A stretch of 64,000 nucleotides of DNA from Hyphomonas sp. (lineage in GTDB: Bacteria > Pseudomonadota > Alphaproteobacteria > Caulobacterales > Hyphomonadaceae), in contig NZ_JAGYJH010000003.1 in NCBI RefSeq assembly GCF_018402285.1, positions 1,406,099 to 1,470,098 on the forward strand, in the 5' to 3' direction. Shown in pieces: positions 1 to 8,482 of the stretch. The notes under the pieces were generated by a model. It ran no database searches. It saw only the letters and a list, made by a program, of their open reading frames with translations, and was not told the DNA's origin. Position 1 is the first letter of the stretch. Every line of letters starts with the position of its first letter. The position numbers and the translations under genes are program-made.

Positions 1-1792
1 CGCTGCCGATCCTGACGCTGGCGGCGGCCAGCCAGTCGGATGACTTACCATCAAGGTTGCTGGCCACATCGAAGGCCGGGTCGGCCTTCGAGCGCCAGCG
101 GCGGCCGACGGTGGTGGAGATTTCCGTGCCGTTCTTCCAGATGGCGCGTGCCGTGAGGCCGGCGCTCAGCTTTCCGTCGCCCTCATAGAGGTCGAAGTTG
201 CCAAAGCCGTTGGGGTCAAAAAGGTTCGACTCATCAAACTCGTAGAGCTGGCTGTCCTCGACCGGGATGGCCGGGTCATTGGCGTCCGAGACCCCCCAGG
301 CCGCCATCACCGCAGGTTCGATCATCAGGTCGACATTCGTGCCGGGCCGGATCATCGGATAGGCGATCTTGGCGCCGGCATTGCCAACGGCGCGGGCTAC
401 GGATTCTTCGCCGCTGACGGCCTCGTCCAGCAGGTAATAGTCGCCGCGCAGTTCTGCGAAGGGCTCGAACGTGAAGCCGCCCGGCAGGACTTTCATCGTG
501 CTCCAGTCCCCGCCAAGGCTGACGCGGTGGCTGTCGGCGCCGACTTCGCGGCTCAGGATGGCGGAAGACGCGTTCACCGAGGCGAAGCCATAGTCGCCCA
601 GATCCCAGTATTTCTCGCCATAGGCGAGGGGCGAGACGAGCGGCAGCCGGGCGGCATCGTCTTCGCCGCGCAGGCCCTGGAAATTCAGGACGGCGATGTC
701 GGTATAATAGCTCTCACCCTGGCCGGTGACGAAAAGCTGCGAAAGAAGGCGCCGGGGCTGGTTGGAATAGAGGCCGCGCTTCTCGTTCTGGCCGCTTATG
801 TCGTAGCGCCGGTCATAGAGGTCGTCGGTCTGGGACTCGATGCCGAAGCCCCATTTCCATCCTGGCGAGATCGCGAAGAGGCCGTTGCCGTAGACATGGC
901 CCCGGAAGCTTTCCTCACCGAAGGTTTCGCCATCGCCGTCGAAGTCGGCTTCATGGGTGAAGCTGGTCTCGAACTTCACCGCGCCGGAATAGAAGCGTTT
1001 GCTGAAATCGACGCCGATCAGCGGGTTCACGTTCTGCGATACCATCGGAGAGAGGGTGATGTCCGAATAGTCGGACACGGCCCAGTAATAGGGCTGCTGA
1101 TAGAAGGCGCCGAGCTTTGAAGAGAGGCCTGCCTTGGGCACGAGCAGGCCGGAACGGCGCTCGGAGTTGGGGTCGGGATGGGAGAGGTAGGGCAGGTAGA
1201 AGACCGGCACGCCGGCGATTTCCACAACCGCGTCCCGGTAGGAGATCATCTGCGCTTCTTCGTCCAGCACCGCGCGGCGGGCGCGGATGGACCAGGTCGG
1301 GGTCTTGTTTTCCTCGCAGACCGGGCAGGCGGTGTAGACCAGATAATCCATGGCATTTATGCCGTCAGAGCGCCGGATCGCCGATTTGGCGGCGATGCTG
1401 GCGTCGCCGGCGAGGCGGGCGGAGTAGCCGATGGCATAACCGTCGGAGAGGTTAGCGCCGACATCGATCTCGTCGGCGAATTGCTGGCTGCCATCGGCTT
1501 CGATGATGATGACGTTGCCGGAGGCGCGCGCGCGCTGGGTGGCCCGGTCATAGATCAGCCGGTCGGCGCGCAGGACGCGGCCCTGATAGAGGGCTTCGAC
1601 ATTGCCTTCGGCAATGAGGGTGTTGTCCTCGGTGTTCTCGTAGACGGTGTCGGCTTCGAGCACGACGCGTTCATCGGTGACTGTAGTGGTTGATTCAGGT
1701 TCCGCTTCAGTCTGGGCATAGGCAGCAACCGGCAGGACCGCCGAAACGCCGGCCAGAAGCGCATAGTGAGACCATTTCACCACAGACGGCAT
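1..1792 (-). CDS. lptD: LPS-assembly protein LptD (5' part; gene runs off the left edge)
   Basis: LptD is the outer-membrane beta-barrel that, with LptE, inserts lipopolysaccharide into the outer leaflet. The ORF track misses it because the frame leaves the window, but the minus strand reads open for 597 codons from an ATG at 1792. A signal peptide ends near VAAYAQ (residue 26), followed by an OstA-type periplasmic domain (about 43-150, with EADTVYENTEDNTLIAEGNV) and then alternating barrel strands rich in aromatic residues (SFTHEADFDGDGE, GFGIESQTDDLYDRR). A CPVC motif at about 156-159 could take part in the disulfides known in this family. The C-terminal part of the barrel lies outside the window. 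lptF and lptG, the inner-membrane permease subunits of the same transport route, lie at 29-31 kb. No gene overlaps its 5' side; about 230 bases separate it from the dprA remnant. Identification is firm. Confidence 0.93.
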   Translation of the reverse strand, partial: MPSVVKWSHYALLAGVSAVLPVAAYAQTEAEPESTTTVTDERVVLEADTVYENTEDNTLIAEGNVEALYQGRVLRADRLIYDRATQRARASGNVIIIEADGSQQFADEIDVGANLSDGYAIGYSARLAGDASIAAKSAIRRSDGINAMDYLVYTACPVCEENKTPTWSIRARRAVLDEEAQMISYRDAVVEIAGVPVFYLPYLSHPDPNSERRSGLLVPKAGLSSKLGAFYQQPYYWAVSDYSDITLSPMVSQNVNPLIGVDFSKRFYSGAVKFETSFTHEADFDGDGETFGEESFRGHVYGNGLFAISPGWKWGFGIESQTDDLYDRRYDISGQNEKRGLYSNQPRRLLSQLFVTGQGESYYTDIAVLNFQGLRGEDDAARLPLVSPLAYGEKYWDLGDYGFASVNASSAILSREVGADSHRVSLGGDWSTMKVLPGGFTFEPFAELRGDYYLLDEAVSGEESVARAVGNAGAKIAYPMIRPGTNVDLMIEPAVMAAWGVSDANDPAIPVEDSQLYEFDESNLFDPNGFGNFDLYEGDGKLSAGLTARAIWKNGTEISTTVGRRWRSKADPAFDVASNLDGKSSDWLAAASVRIGS

Positions 1793-1888
1793 CCTGAACT
1801 ACCCGTACACAACGCCCCACCCGGCAGTTGGCGCCGCGTTTCTCCCGAAAAGTCAGGCTTAGAGACGAACAGACGGGGCGTCCAGCCA

Positions 1889-1922
1889 TGCAATGGCGTG
1901 GATATGCATTCGCGCCATTGCA
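1889..1922. repeat. Perfect 10-bp inverted repeat upstream of lptD
   Basis: TGCAATGGCG (1889-1898) and CGCCATTGCA (1913-1922) are perfect inverse complements separated by 14 bases. The structure lies about 100 bases upstream of the lptD start on the minus strand, in the gap between the dprA remnant and lptD. It has no T-tract on either side, so an operator or leader hairpin is more likely than an intrinsic terminator. Its function is not known. Confidence 0.5.
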
Positions 1923-2026
1923 GTGCAGTCGGGCCACATCAAAGCCTGACAAATCCGGCACTTTTATCGCCAGAACGCGGCCAGGGGCGGTCAAACAGGG
2001 GAGACTTCCGGCCATTTGCGGACATA

Positions 2027-3155
2027 TCAGGACAAGAAGTGCCCCCGCGCGCCGCCATTCCTGCCGAGACGGTAACGGCCTTCCCGGCGCGTTCCAGCTC
2101 CATCAGGATCGGGCCGGCGCGCGCGGCAGAGACCCCGGCAGCGCGGGCGATCTCGTCCAGAGGCATGGCCAGCGGGCTGAGCGCCTCGCGCACCCGGGCG
2201 AGATCGGACGGGCGGGATCGGGGCGCCGCCGCCATGGGCCGCGTCATAGGGATCGGGCGGGGGCGCCGAGACCCGCAGGAGGGTAAGCGAGCTCAGCACC
2301 TCCAACACGTCGCCGGCATGGCGGAGGAGGGCGGCGTCATTGTGGATGAGGTTGTTGGTGCCTGCCGCGCGCGGATCGAGCCGGGAGCCGGGCACGGCCA
2401 TCACCTCGCGGCCCTGGTCGTGGGCGACGCGGGCGGAGATGAGAGAGCCTGGCCGCTCGGCTGCCTCGACCCCGACCGTACCGCGCGCCAGGCCGGTGAT
2501 GATGCGATTGCGGCGGGGGAAGTCCTGCGCCTTGGCGCGGTGGACCAGGGGTATTTCCGGCTCGATGAGGCCCTGCTGGAAATTTCGCTATAGAGCCGGT
2601 CATGCCGGAGCGGATAGACTTGATCCGTGCTGCCGCCGAGGACGGCGATGGTGCCGATCGAAAAGGCTGTGGCGGCGTGGGCCTCGCCGTCGATGCCGAG
2701 GGCAGGGCCGCAGACAATGGTCTAGCCGGCCTTGCCCGGCGCAGCGGCCTTGGCCCGCGCGATCTTGCCGCCCGCGGCAGAGGCGTTGCGCGGACCGACG
2801 ATGGCGCAGGTGGGCCAGGCGGTGAGGGCGGCATTGCCCAGCAGGGTGAGCGCCGGGGGCGGGGGATCGAGCGTGTGCAGGTGGGTCGGAAAGTACCTCT
2901 CGCACCTGGCTGCGATACGGGCGCCATACTTTGCGGCGGGGTCTGTCTTGCGGGCGATATTGTCCGCAGACAGAATGGTAACGGATTTGACGCCTGCAGG
3001 GCGGCTGGCGATTTCCGGCAGGGCCTCAAGCGCGCGCCCGGCATCGCCATAGCGCAGGATCAATGGGCGAAAGTCACCGGGCCAGCGGTCTGGGCTGGCG
3101 CCAAGCGCAGCCCGTCGAGGCGCTGCCCGCCTGCAAGGAGACAGGGCAGGCTCAT
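2027..3155 (-). pseudogene. dprA: Decayed dprA (DNA-processing protein A)
   Basis: DprA loads RecA onto incoming single-stranded DNA during natural transformation. The remnant begins with ATG at 3155, overlapping the plsY stop as ATGA, which is the usual plsY-dprA coupling. The N-terminus (RLDGLRLAPAQTAGPVTF) runs into TGA after about 31 codons. The match resumes in another frame (LILRYGDAGRALEALPEI), reaches VGPRNAS, and meets an in-frame TAG at 2722-2724 where a Phe is expected. It then continues as CGPALGID, where the family has SGLARGID. Another slip occurs near 2580, after which FPRRNRIITGLA and AVPGSRLDPRAAGTNNL are clear. A further slip near 2200-2235 leads into the winged-helix end (LDEIARAAGVSAARAGPILMELE). 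The nonsense codon and changed core residues, on top of at least three frame changes, indicate real decay rather than a single base-call error. The exact 3' end is uncertain. Confidence 0.85.
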
Positions 3156-3775
3156 GCTTCCGGGGCGTCTTTCTTCTTGGCGCCAAAGCGCGGCTCGGTG
3201 CCGCTCAGGAGGCGGCCGAGATTGGCGCGGTGGGTCCAGAACACGAAGACCGACAGCAGGGCGAGCCCGCCGAGAATGAAACTGCTGCGCTCACCCAGCA
3301 GCCAGGCGCCGGGGGGCACGGCGGCGGCGGCCACCAGTGCGGCAAGGGATGAAATGCGCGTCAGGGCAAAGAGGCCAAGCCAGATCGGCGCGGCGACGAC
3401 CAGCCCGTGCAGCGGGGAGACGAAAGCGAGGAGGCCCGCATAGGTGGCCACGCCTTTGCCGCCCTTGAAGCCAAGCCAGACCGGATAGCAATGGCCGATG
3501 AAGGCAGCAAAGCCTGCGACGAAACCCACTTCCCGGCCCACCAACAGCGTGAAGGCGAGGGCCACGAGGCCGGCTTTCAAACTGTCGAGCAGGAAGGTGG
3601 CGAGCGCCAGATCCTTGCGGCCGGTGCGCAGCACATTGGTGGCGCCGATATTGCCCGATCCGATCTGGCGGATGTCTCCGAGACCTGCGGCTCTGGTGAT
3701 GACGAGACCGAAGGGAATGGAGCCGGAGAGATACCCGGCGGCCGCCGCGACTGCGTAATGTGCCCATTCCGGCAT
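3152..3775 (-). CDS. plsY: Acyl-phosphate:glycerol-3-phosphate acyltransferase PlsY
   Basis: PlsY is an integral inner-membrane enzyme that acylates sn-glycerol-3-phosphate with acyl-phosphate, the first step of phospholipid synthesis. The 207-residue product has the family signatures in order: the N-terminal GYLSGSIPFG, the loop RQIGSGNIGATNVLRTGRK (about 36-54), and GHCYPVWLGFKGGKGVAT (about 94-111), with five or so hydrophobic segments. Length is normal for the family. The start ATG at 3775 gives the expected short N-terminus before the first membrane helix. It overlaps the dprA remnant downstream by four bases. Identification is firm. Confidence 0.95.
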   Translation of the reverse strand: MPEWAHYAVAAAAGYLSGSIPFGLVITRAAGLGDIRQIGSGNIGATNVLRTGRKDLALATFLLDSLKAGLVALAFTLLVGREVGFVAGFAAFIGHCYPVWLGFKGGKGVATYAGLLAFVSPLHGLVVAAPIWLGLFALTRISSLAALVAAAAVPPGAWLLGERSSFILGGLALLSVFVFWTHRANLGRLLSGTEPRFGAKKKDAPEA

Positions 3776-4008
3776 GTGGAGTTCCTCGCCCGTCCCTTTG
3801 AGTGGTCAAGGTTTAGGGGGGTGTGGGGAAGGGGCAAGGGGGCCTCGAGGCGGGCGGCGTTGTCACCCGCTGCGCAGCGGGAGCGCATAAGGGATGACGC
3901 GTCGGGGAGCGCGCGACCCGGTTTAGCTTGCTAGGCTGGGCCTGGAATTTGCATCAGTGCGGGGCTTAAAGGCATACCGCTATCTGGCTGGGTGTGGGGC
4001 AATTTTCA

Positions 4009-4092
4009 GTGGCGCATCGTGCCGGAATCAACGGGTTGCGCGCCCTTGCGGTTACTTCTGTCGTCATTTTCCACTTTTCTCCGAACTGCTGA
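4009..4092 (+). pseudogene. N-terminal remnant of an acyltransferase-3 (OafA/YrhL-like) gene
   Basis: This sits in the 333-base gap between plsY and pyrC', the only gap of more than 300 bases. A GTG at 4009 opens 27 codons ending in TGA. They contain GINGLRALAV followed by VVIFHF, which closely matches the first helix of acyltransferase-3 membrane proteins (typically DGLRALAVL..V..FH). Nothing more of the family follows. Six bases before this stop, another frame reads [10 protein letters not shown] and then TAA just before pyrC', possibly the other end of the same deleted gene. The rest of the gap (3776-4008) shows only a short palindrome (CCCGCTGC/GCAGCGGG near 3848) and no gene. Calling it a remnant is inferred from a short match. 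Confidence 0.5.
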
Positions 4093-4108
4093 AGCTGGAC
4101 GAGGCGCG

Positions 4109-5389
4109 CTAACGCTTGAACTCCAGTGTTCCTCCTACGAATGTCTTCATGACGCGGCCCTGAAGGCGTCGGCCATCGAAGGGGGAGTTTTTTGAGCGGG
4201 AGAGCAGGTCTTCACGCTCGCAGAGCCAGGGCTTTCCGGGATTGAAGAGGATGAGGTCTGCCGGGGAACCTTTCGCGAGGCGGCCCTGCGGCAGGCCGAG
4301 GATGCTGGCCGGGCCGATCGTCACCGGGGCGAGCGCTTCGAGCAGGGTAAGCGGGCCGTCATGGTGCAGGTTCAGAAGGGCCGAGAGTACGGTTTCAAGG
4401 CCTGCTGCGCCGAAGGCAGCCTCGCCAAAGGGAAGCCGCTTTTCTTCCGGGGGCTGAGGATCATGGGCGGAGACGACCGCGTCGATTTCGCCGGCTTTCA
4501 GCGCCTCGATTAGCCCTTGACGGGTGGCTTCGTCGCGGAAGGGCGGGTTCACCTTGCAATAGGTAAGGTAGTCGCCGACATCGCGCTCGTTGAAGAAGAG
4601 GGAATGGGCGGTCGCCGTGGTGTAGACTTTTGCGCCGCGCTTGCGGGCGGCGGTGGCAATCTCCAGCGTGCGGGCCGTGGAGACCTGGTCGAGGATCAGG
4701 GTGCAGCCGGTCTGCTCGGCCAGAGTAACGTCGCGCATTGCGCCGATCCACTCGGCCTCGGGCGGAATGCCGGAGAGGCCCGCACGGGCGGCAAAGGCGC
4801 CGGCATTCATCACGCCGCTGCCGGTGAGGGCGCGCTCGTCGGGGCGTGACATGACGATGGCGCCGCGGCTGGCGGCATACGCCATAGCGCGCTTCATCAC
4901 TTGGGCGTCGGCTACCGGGCAGTCCCCATTGGTGAAGAGGAGGGCGCCAGCGTCTGCCATCAGGCCGATCTCGGCCATAGCAAGACCGGCAAGGCCCACG
5001 GTGAGCGCGCCGGCCGGATAGATGCGGGCTTTGGAGGTTTCCCGGGCCCGCTCGGCGATGAACCGGACGAGGGCGACATCGTCGATGACGGGGCGCGTAT
5101 CGGGCATCACGACGAAGCTGGTGATGCCGCCGGAGAGGGCCGCGCGGGAGGCGGTTTCCAGCGTTTCCTTCTGCTCGTCGCCGGGCTCGCCGGTCTTGAC
5201 GCGCAGATCGATCAGGCCGGGGGCGAGGCAGAGACCGGCAGCATCGATGGTTGTTTCAACGCCGGGGAATACCGATCCGGCGCCCTCGCGGATGTCTTTG
5301 ATCTTTCCGTCCTCGATGAGGATGGCGCCTGGGGCGTCTAGCTCCGTAGCCGGATCAAGCAGGCGCGCATTGATGATCTGCAGGCTCAT
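4109..5389 (-). CDS. pyrC: Dihydroorotase-like protein PyrC' (metal ligands lost, probable ATCase partner)
   Basis: The 426-residue protein has the amidohydrolase fold of type I dihydroorotase, from [21 protein letters not shown] through PGLIDL to [14 protein letters not shown]. However, the zinc HxH after PGLID is RVK (residues 63-65), the His of HVSTA is replaced (DQVSTA), and the TDHAPH segment reads SAHDPQP. It should therefore not catalyse carbamoyl-aspartate cyclisation. Inactive PyrC' proteins encoded directly after pyrB are known from Pseudomonas and relatives, where they hold the aspartate carbamoyltransferase dodecamer together. The start overlaps the pyrB stop as ATGA, so the pair is translationally coupled, which fits subunits of one complex. 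A catalytic dihydroorotase must be encoded elsewhere. The fold is certain; the structural role is inferred. Confidence 0.9.
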   Translation of the reverse strand: MSLQIINARLLDPATELDAPGAILIEDGKIKDIREGAGSVFPGVETTIDAAGLCLAPGLIDLRVKTGEPGDEQKETLETASRAALSGGITSFVVMPDTRPVIDDVALVRFIAERARETSKARIYPAGALTVGLAGLAMAEIGLMADAGALLFTNGDCPVADAQVMKRAMAYAASRGAIVMSRPDERALTGSGVMNAGAFAARAGLSGIPPEAEWIGAMRDVTLAEQTGCTLILDQVSTARTLEIATAARKRGAKVYTTATAHSLFFNERDVGDYLTYCKVNPPFRDEATRQGLIEALKAGEIDAVVSAHDPQPPEEKRLPFGEAAFGAAGLETVLSALLNLHHDGPLTLLEALAPVTIGPASILGLPQGRLAKGSPADLILFNPGKPWLCEREDLLSRSKNSPFDGRRLQGRVMKTFVGGTLEFKR

Positions 5390-6333
5390 GACTTTCCTCC
5401 GGCGAGAAGGTGGAGGACGGCTTCGCGGACGGCGACGCCCATTTCGACCTGCTGGGTGATGACCGAACTTGGTCCGTCAGCAATGATGCTTTCGATCTCG
5501 ACGCCGCGGTTCATAGGGCCGGGGTGCATTACGGTGACATTTGGCTTGGCGAGGGCGAGGCGGGCCTGGGTGAGGCCGAAATAGCGGAAATATTCGCGGC
5601 GGCTGGGCAGGAAGGCGCCGTTCATGCGTTCCAGCTGCAGGCGGAGCATCATGACGATGTCGGCGCCCTTCAGCACCTTGTCGAAATCTGCGCCCGCGCT
5701 TTCGGCGCCCCATGTGTCGGTGCCCGGAGGGATAAGTGTCTTCGGGCCGCAGAGATGCACGCGCGCGCCCATCAGGTGGAGCGCCATGGTGGTGGAGCGG
5801 GCAACGCGGCTGTGGGCGATGTCGCCGCAGATGACGACTTTGAGGCCCTCGATGCGGCCTTTGACGCGACGGATCGTGAGCAGGTCGAGTAGCGCCTGGG
5901 TGGGGTGTTCGTGGGTGCCGTCGCCGGCATTGATGACTGCACAGTCGACCTTGCGGGAGAGGAGCTTGGCCCCGCCGGACGCCGAGTGGCGGATGACGAG
6001 GGCGTCGGGCCTCATGGCATTTAGGGTCATCGCCGTGTCGATCAGCGTTTCGCCCTTCTTTACCGAGGAATTGGCGACCGGCATCGAGACGACATCGGCG
6101 CCAAGGCGCCGGGCGGCAATCTCGAAGCTCGACATCGTGCGCGTGGACGTCTCGAAGAAGAGGTTCACCACCGTCTTGCCGGTCAGCACCGGATCGGGGC
6201 GGATACCGCCGCGCGTCTTCTCGGCATAGCTGTCTGCCAGATCGAGAATATGACCAATATCGAGGGGATGAAGGCCTTCGATTCCAAGCAGATGCTCGTG
6301 CGTGAAGGTGTAGTCTGGCCTGGGCGGTGCCAT
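5386..6333 (-). CDS. pyrB: Aspartate carbamoyltransferase catalytic subunit
   Basis: PyrB condenses carbamoyl phosphate with L-aspartate in the committed step of pyrimidine synthesis. The 315-residue product shows the carbamoyl-phosphate loop [13 protein letters not shown] (about 55-67), [23 protein letters not shown] (about 141-154), [12 protein letters not shown], a [10 protein letters not shown] segment and [11 protein letters not shown] near the end. Length is typical. It is the upstream partner of the inactive pyrC' and overlaps it by four bases. No pyrI regulatory subunit is present, as expected for the PyrB-PyrC' class. A gap of about 55 bases separates it from the AEC transporter gene upstream on the same strand. 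Confidence 0.96.
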   Translation of the reverse strand: MAPPRPDYTFTHEHLLGIEGLHPLDIGHILDLADSYAEKTRGGIRPDPVLTGKTVVNLFFETSTRTMSSFEIAARRLGADVVSMPVANSSVKKGETLIDTAMTLNAMRPDALVIRHSASGGAKLLSRKVDCAVINAGDGTHEHPTQALLDLLTIRRVKGRIEGLKVVICGDIAHSRVARSTTMALHLMGARVHLCGPKTLIPPGTDTWGAESAGADFDKVLKGADIVMMLRLQLERMNGAFLPSRREYFRYFGLTQARLALAKPNVTVMHPGPMNRGVEIESIIADGPSSVITQQVEMGVAVREAVLHLLAGGKS

Positions 6334-6389
6334 GGGAATACCTCAGATTTGCGGCGGTGTAGGCGGGATTCTGAGGCGGGGCAAGCCTT

Positions 6390-7316
6390 TCAGGCCGCCC
6401 CGAGCCACAGGATCAGGGCCCAGGTGAGCGGCAGGGTGATGGCAGCCAGAACGGTCTGGACGGCGATCAGATTGGCGGCGAGCGTCGTGTCGCCGCCGAG
6501 TTCGCGGGCGAGGACGTAGGAGTTGGGGGCGGTTGAGGTGGCCGCGCAGAGGAGGGCGATGGCGAGCGGCAGGCCGCTGAGGCCGATCATCAGGCCGATG
6601 GCGAGCACGATGGCGGGCATGCCGATGAGGCGGATGAGCGACCAGACGACGGTGCGCAGGCCCGCGCGGCCAAGGGCTTTGAGGTCTACCCCCGCGCCGG
6701 CGCTGAGGAGGCCGGTGGCGATGGCGGCGCTGGCGAGGATGCGCAGGGTTTCGTCCAGCCCAAGCGGGATCTCAATGTGCAATACCGCGAGCGTGATGCC
6801 GATGAGACAGGCGATGACCAGCGGGTTGCGCGTCATGGCCAGGAAGGGACGGGGTCTGACGCCGGGCGGGCGGTCGGCATGGGCGGTGAGCGCGTAGACC
6901 GAGAGGACGTTGGCCGCCGGGATCATTACGGCGGCGGCGAGGCCGACGAGGGCAATGCCTTCATCCCCGAACAGCGCGGCGCCGAGGGAGAGCGCGATGA
7001 TGGTGTTCCAGCGGACGTTTGACTGGATGATCGTGCCGATGGCCGGGCGGCTGATCCCCGGCCAGCCATAGGCGGCGAGGCCAATGACGCCCATCAGGCA
7101 TTGGGCGGCGATCAGGGTGACCACCATCTGCCAGGGCGCGGTGTCGAATTCTGCGTTCGCCAGCGCGCGCACGATCAGGGCAGGCAGGAGCACCAGAAAG
7201 GAGAGCCGGTCGATCGAGCGGAAGGCTTCCGCGGCGATCCAGCGGCGGGTGGAGAGAAGTTGCCCGAGCGCGACGATCAGGATGACCGGCAGGAGCGCGA
7301 TCAGGAAGGCGCTCAT
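6390..7316 (-). CDS. AEC-family (auxin efflux carrier-like) transporter
   Basis: This is a 308-residue polytopic inner-membrane protein with about ten hydrophobic segments arranged as two five-helix halves, each containing a polar break ([15 protein letters not shown] in the first half, [13 protein letters not shown] in the second). This is the organisation of the AEC/bile-acid-related exporters, whose bacterial members move organic acids or unknown metabolites. The substrate cannot be told from sequence. Its start overlaps the ruvX stop (ATGA at 7313-7316), so it is probably co-transcribed with ruvX, though the two functions look unrelated. Family assignment is good; role unknown. Confidence 0.85.
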   Translation of the reverse strand: MSAFLIALLPVILIVALGQLLSTRRWIAAEAFRSIDRLSFLVLLPALIVRALANAEFDTAPWQMVVTLIAAQCLMGVIGLAAYGWPGISRPAIGTIIQSNVRWNTIIALSLGAALFGDEGIALVGLAAAVMIPAANVLSVYALTAHADRPPGVRPRPFLAMTRNPLVIACLIGITLAVLHIEIPLGLDETLRILASAAIATGLLSAGAGVDLKALGRAGLRTVVWSLIRLIGMPAIVLAIGLMIGLSGLPLAIALLCAATSTAPNSYVLARELGGDTTLAANLIAVQTVLAAITLPLTWALILWLGAA

Positions 7317-7768
7317 GGGCGCTGCTCCAGCCGGGAGAGGGCGTCCTGAAGTATGATGGCGGCGGCGGCGGCGTCGATGCCTGCCTCGCGGTGGCGGCGG
7401 GAGACCCCCGCGGCGCGCAGGACATCGCCCGCTTCGGCAGAGGAATAGCGCTCATCCTGGAAGGCGACGGGCAGGTCTCGCACCTTCAGGAGGCTGGAGA
7501 CGAGTGTGCGGACGGACTGGGCGCGGGGTCCCATGCTGCCATCGACATTCAGCGGCAAGCCGACGATGAGGCCGACGGCTGCGCGCTGGTCGTAGATCTG
7601 GAAGAGGCGCTCAAGCGCCGGGGAGAGCTTTTTCTTGAGGATGGTCTCGACCGGGGAGGCCATCATTCGGATGGCGTCTGTGGCGGCGACGCCAAGGGTT
7701 GCGGTTCCGGGGTCGAGGCCCAGAAGCACGCCCTCGCGGGGCAGGTCGAAGAGATCCACCACAGCCAT
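7313..7768 (-). CDS. ruvX: YqgF/RuvX-family putative Holliday junction resolvase or rRNA-processing nuclease
   Basis: The 151-residue protein has an RNase H-like fold with the YqgF signature: [15 protein letters not shown] (about 17-31), [16 protein letters not shown] (about 69-84), DERYSSAEA, and a final D with small residues in [12 protein letters not shown] (about 131-142). The acidic residues Asp19, Glu near 106 and Asp near 132 are in the positions used for metal binding. In E. coli the family is implicated in 16S rRNA 5' processing; resolvase activity is reported in some bacteria. It is divergent from gatC with 76 bases between starts, which must hold both promoters. Confidence 0.93.
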   Translation of the reverse strand: MAVVDLFDLPREGVLLGLDPGTATLGVAATDAIRMMASPVETILKKKLSPALERLFQIYDQRAAVGLIVGLPLNVDGSMGPRAQSVRTLVSSLLKVRDLPVAFQDERYSSAEAGDVLRAAGVSRRHREAGIDAAAAAIILQDALSRLEQRP

Positions 7769-7844
7769 AGTCCCGCGTCCCTTACAGCCTTGATGGGCCT
7801 CTGCCTATGGCGTATGGGGCAGGAACTATCAGGAGCCTGCACCC

Positions 7845-8132
7845 ATGAGCGTTACCCGCGACGATGTCCGCAAAGTTGCCCGTCTGTCCCGCATTGCGGT
7901 GCCAGAAGAGCGGCTGGACGAGCTTGCCGGAGAACTCAACGGCATCCTCGGCTGGATCGACCAGCTCAATGAGGTGAATGTCGAGGGCGTGGAGCCGCTG
8001 ACGTCCGTGGTCGAGACGAAACTGCCGATGCGTGAGGACGTGGTGACGGATGGCAACATCCAGGACCAGGTGCTGGCGAACGCCCCGCGCAGCGAGCACG
8101 GGTTTTTCGTGGTTCCGAAGGCCGTGGAATAA
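7845..8132 (+). CDS. gatC: Aspartyl/glutamyl-tRNA amidotransferase subunit C
   Basis: GatC is the small belt subunit that clamps GatA to GatB in the amidotransferase making Asn-tRNA(Asn) and Gln-tRNA(Gln) from mischarged precursors. The 95-residue product begins MSVTRDDVRKVARLSRIAV, has the ELNGILGWIDQLNEVNVEGVEPL core (about 30-52) and ends with DGNIQDQVLANAPRSEHGFFVVPKAVE, all characteristic. A ribosome-binding-like AGGAG sits about ten bases before the ATG. gatA lies 2.6 kb downstream on the same strand, beyond a block of minus-strand genes, so the subunits are not one operon here. Confidence 0.95.
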   Translation: MSVTRDDVRKVARLSRIAVPEERLDELAGELNGILGWIDQLNEVNVEGVEPLTSVVETKLPMREDVVTDGNIQDQVLANAPRSEHGFFVVPKAVE

Positions 8133-8234
8133 GCAGCCGAATAAGACGGGCTGCCCGCCTTACATTCCGCTCAGTTGTGCCTCACATTGGTTTGAAGGGG
8201 CGATTCTTGCCCCGGTCACTGAAAGTGCGAACCG

Positions 8235-8363
8235 ATGGCCAAGGGTCAGATGAAATCCAAAAAGGAAATCCGCAAACCGAAAGCGGAAAAAGTGAAACCC
8301 AAGCTCGGCGCCCCTGTCGCCAGGCCCGGTGACCTGAAAGGCATGGAACATCTGAAGCGCTAG
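8235..8363 (+). CDS. Small Lys-rich protein of 42 residues, unknown function
   Basis: Too short for the ORF track: ATG at 8235 to TAG at 8361-8363. The product starts MAKGQMKSKKEIRKPKAEK and ends with DLKGMEHLKR, so it is strongly basic and probably unstructured. Short proteins beginning MAKGQ/MGKGQ with a KEIRKPK motif occur in many Proteobacteria as conserved hypotheticals, which supports this being a real gene, but I know no function. A weak GA-rich stretch precedes the start. It ends about 55 bases before a strong hairpin and faces the oxidoreductase gene at 8483. Confidence 0.6.
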   Translation: MAKGQMKSKKEIRKPKAEKVKPKLGAPVARPGDLKGMEHLKR

Positions 8364-8416
8364 GCGTTTCAGGGCAGTCTTCACCGCTCTCAATCTAAAA
8401 AATGACCCAGCCCAAA

Positions 8417-8451
8417 TCATCCCGGTTTCGCCGCAGGCGAAACCGGGATGA
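8417..8451. repeat. 16-bp stem hairpin between convergent genes
   Basis: TCATCCCGGTTTCGCC and GGCGAAACCGGGATGA form a perfect 16-bp stem around a GCA loop. It sits between the converging small gene at 8235-8363 and the oxidoreductase at 8483. There is no T-run, so it may stop transcription as a strong bidirectional hairpin or be a member of a dispersed palindromic repeat family. Part of the motif (ATCCCGG..CCGGGAT) is typical of such alphaproteobacterial intergenic palindromes. Confidence 0.7.
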
Positions 8452-8482
8452 CTTAAGCTGAGAGGGCTCGCGAGCCTTCCGC

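Noticed and set aside
527-1120. 197-aa plus-strand ORF opposite lptD
   Set aside because: The minus strand encodes LptD through this stretch; the plus ORF has no family features and exists because of GC-rich codon structure.
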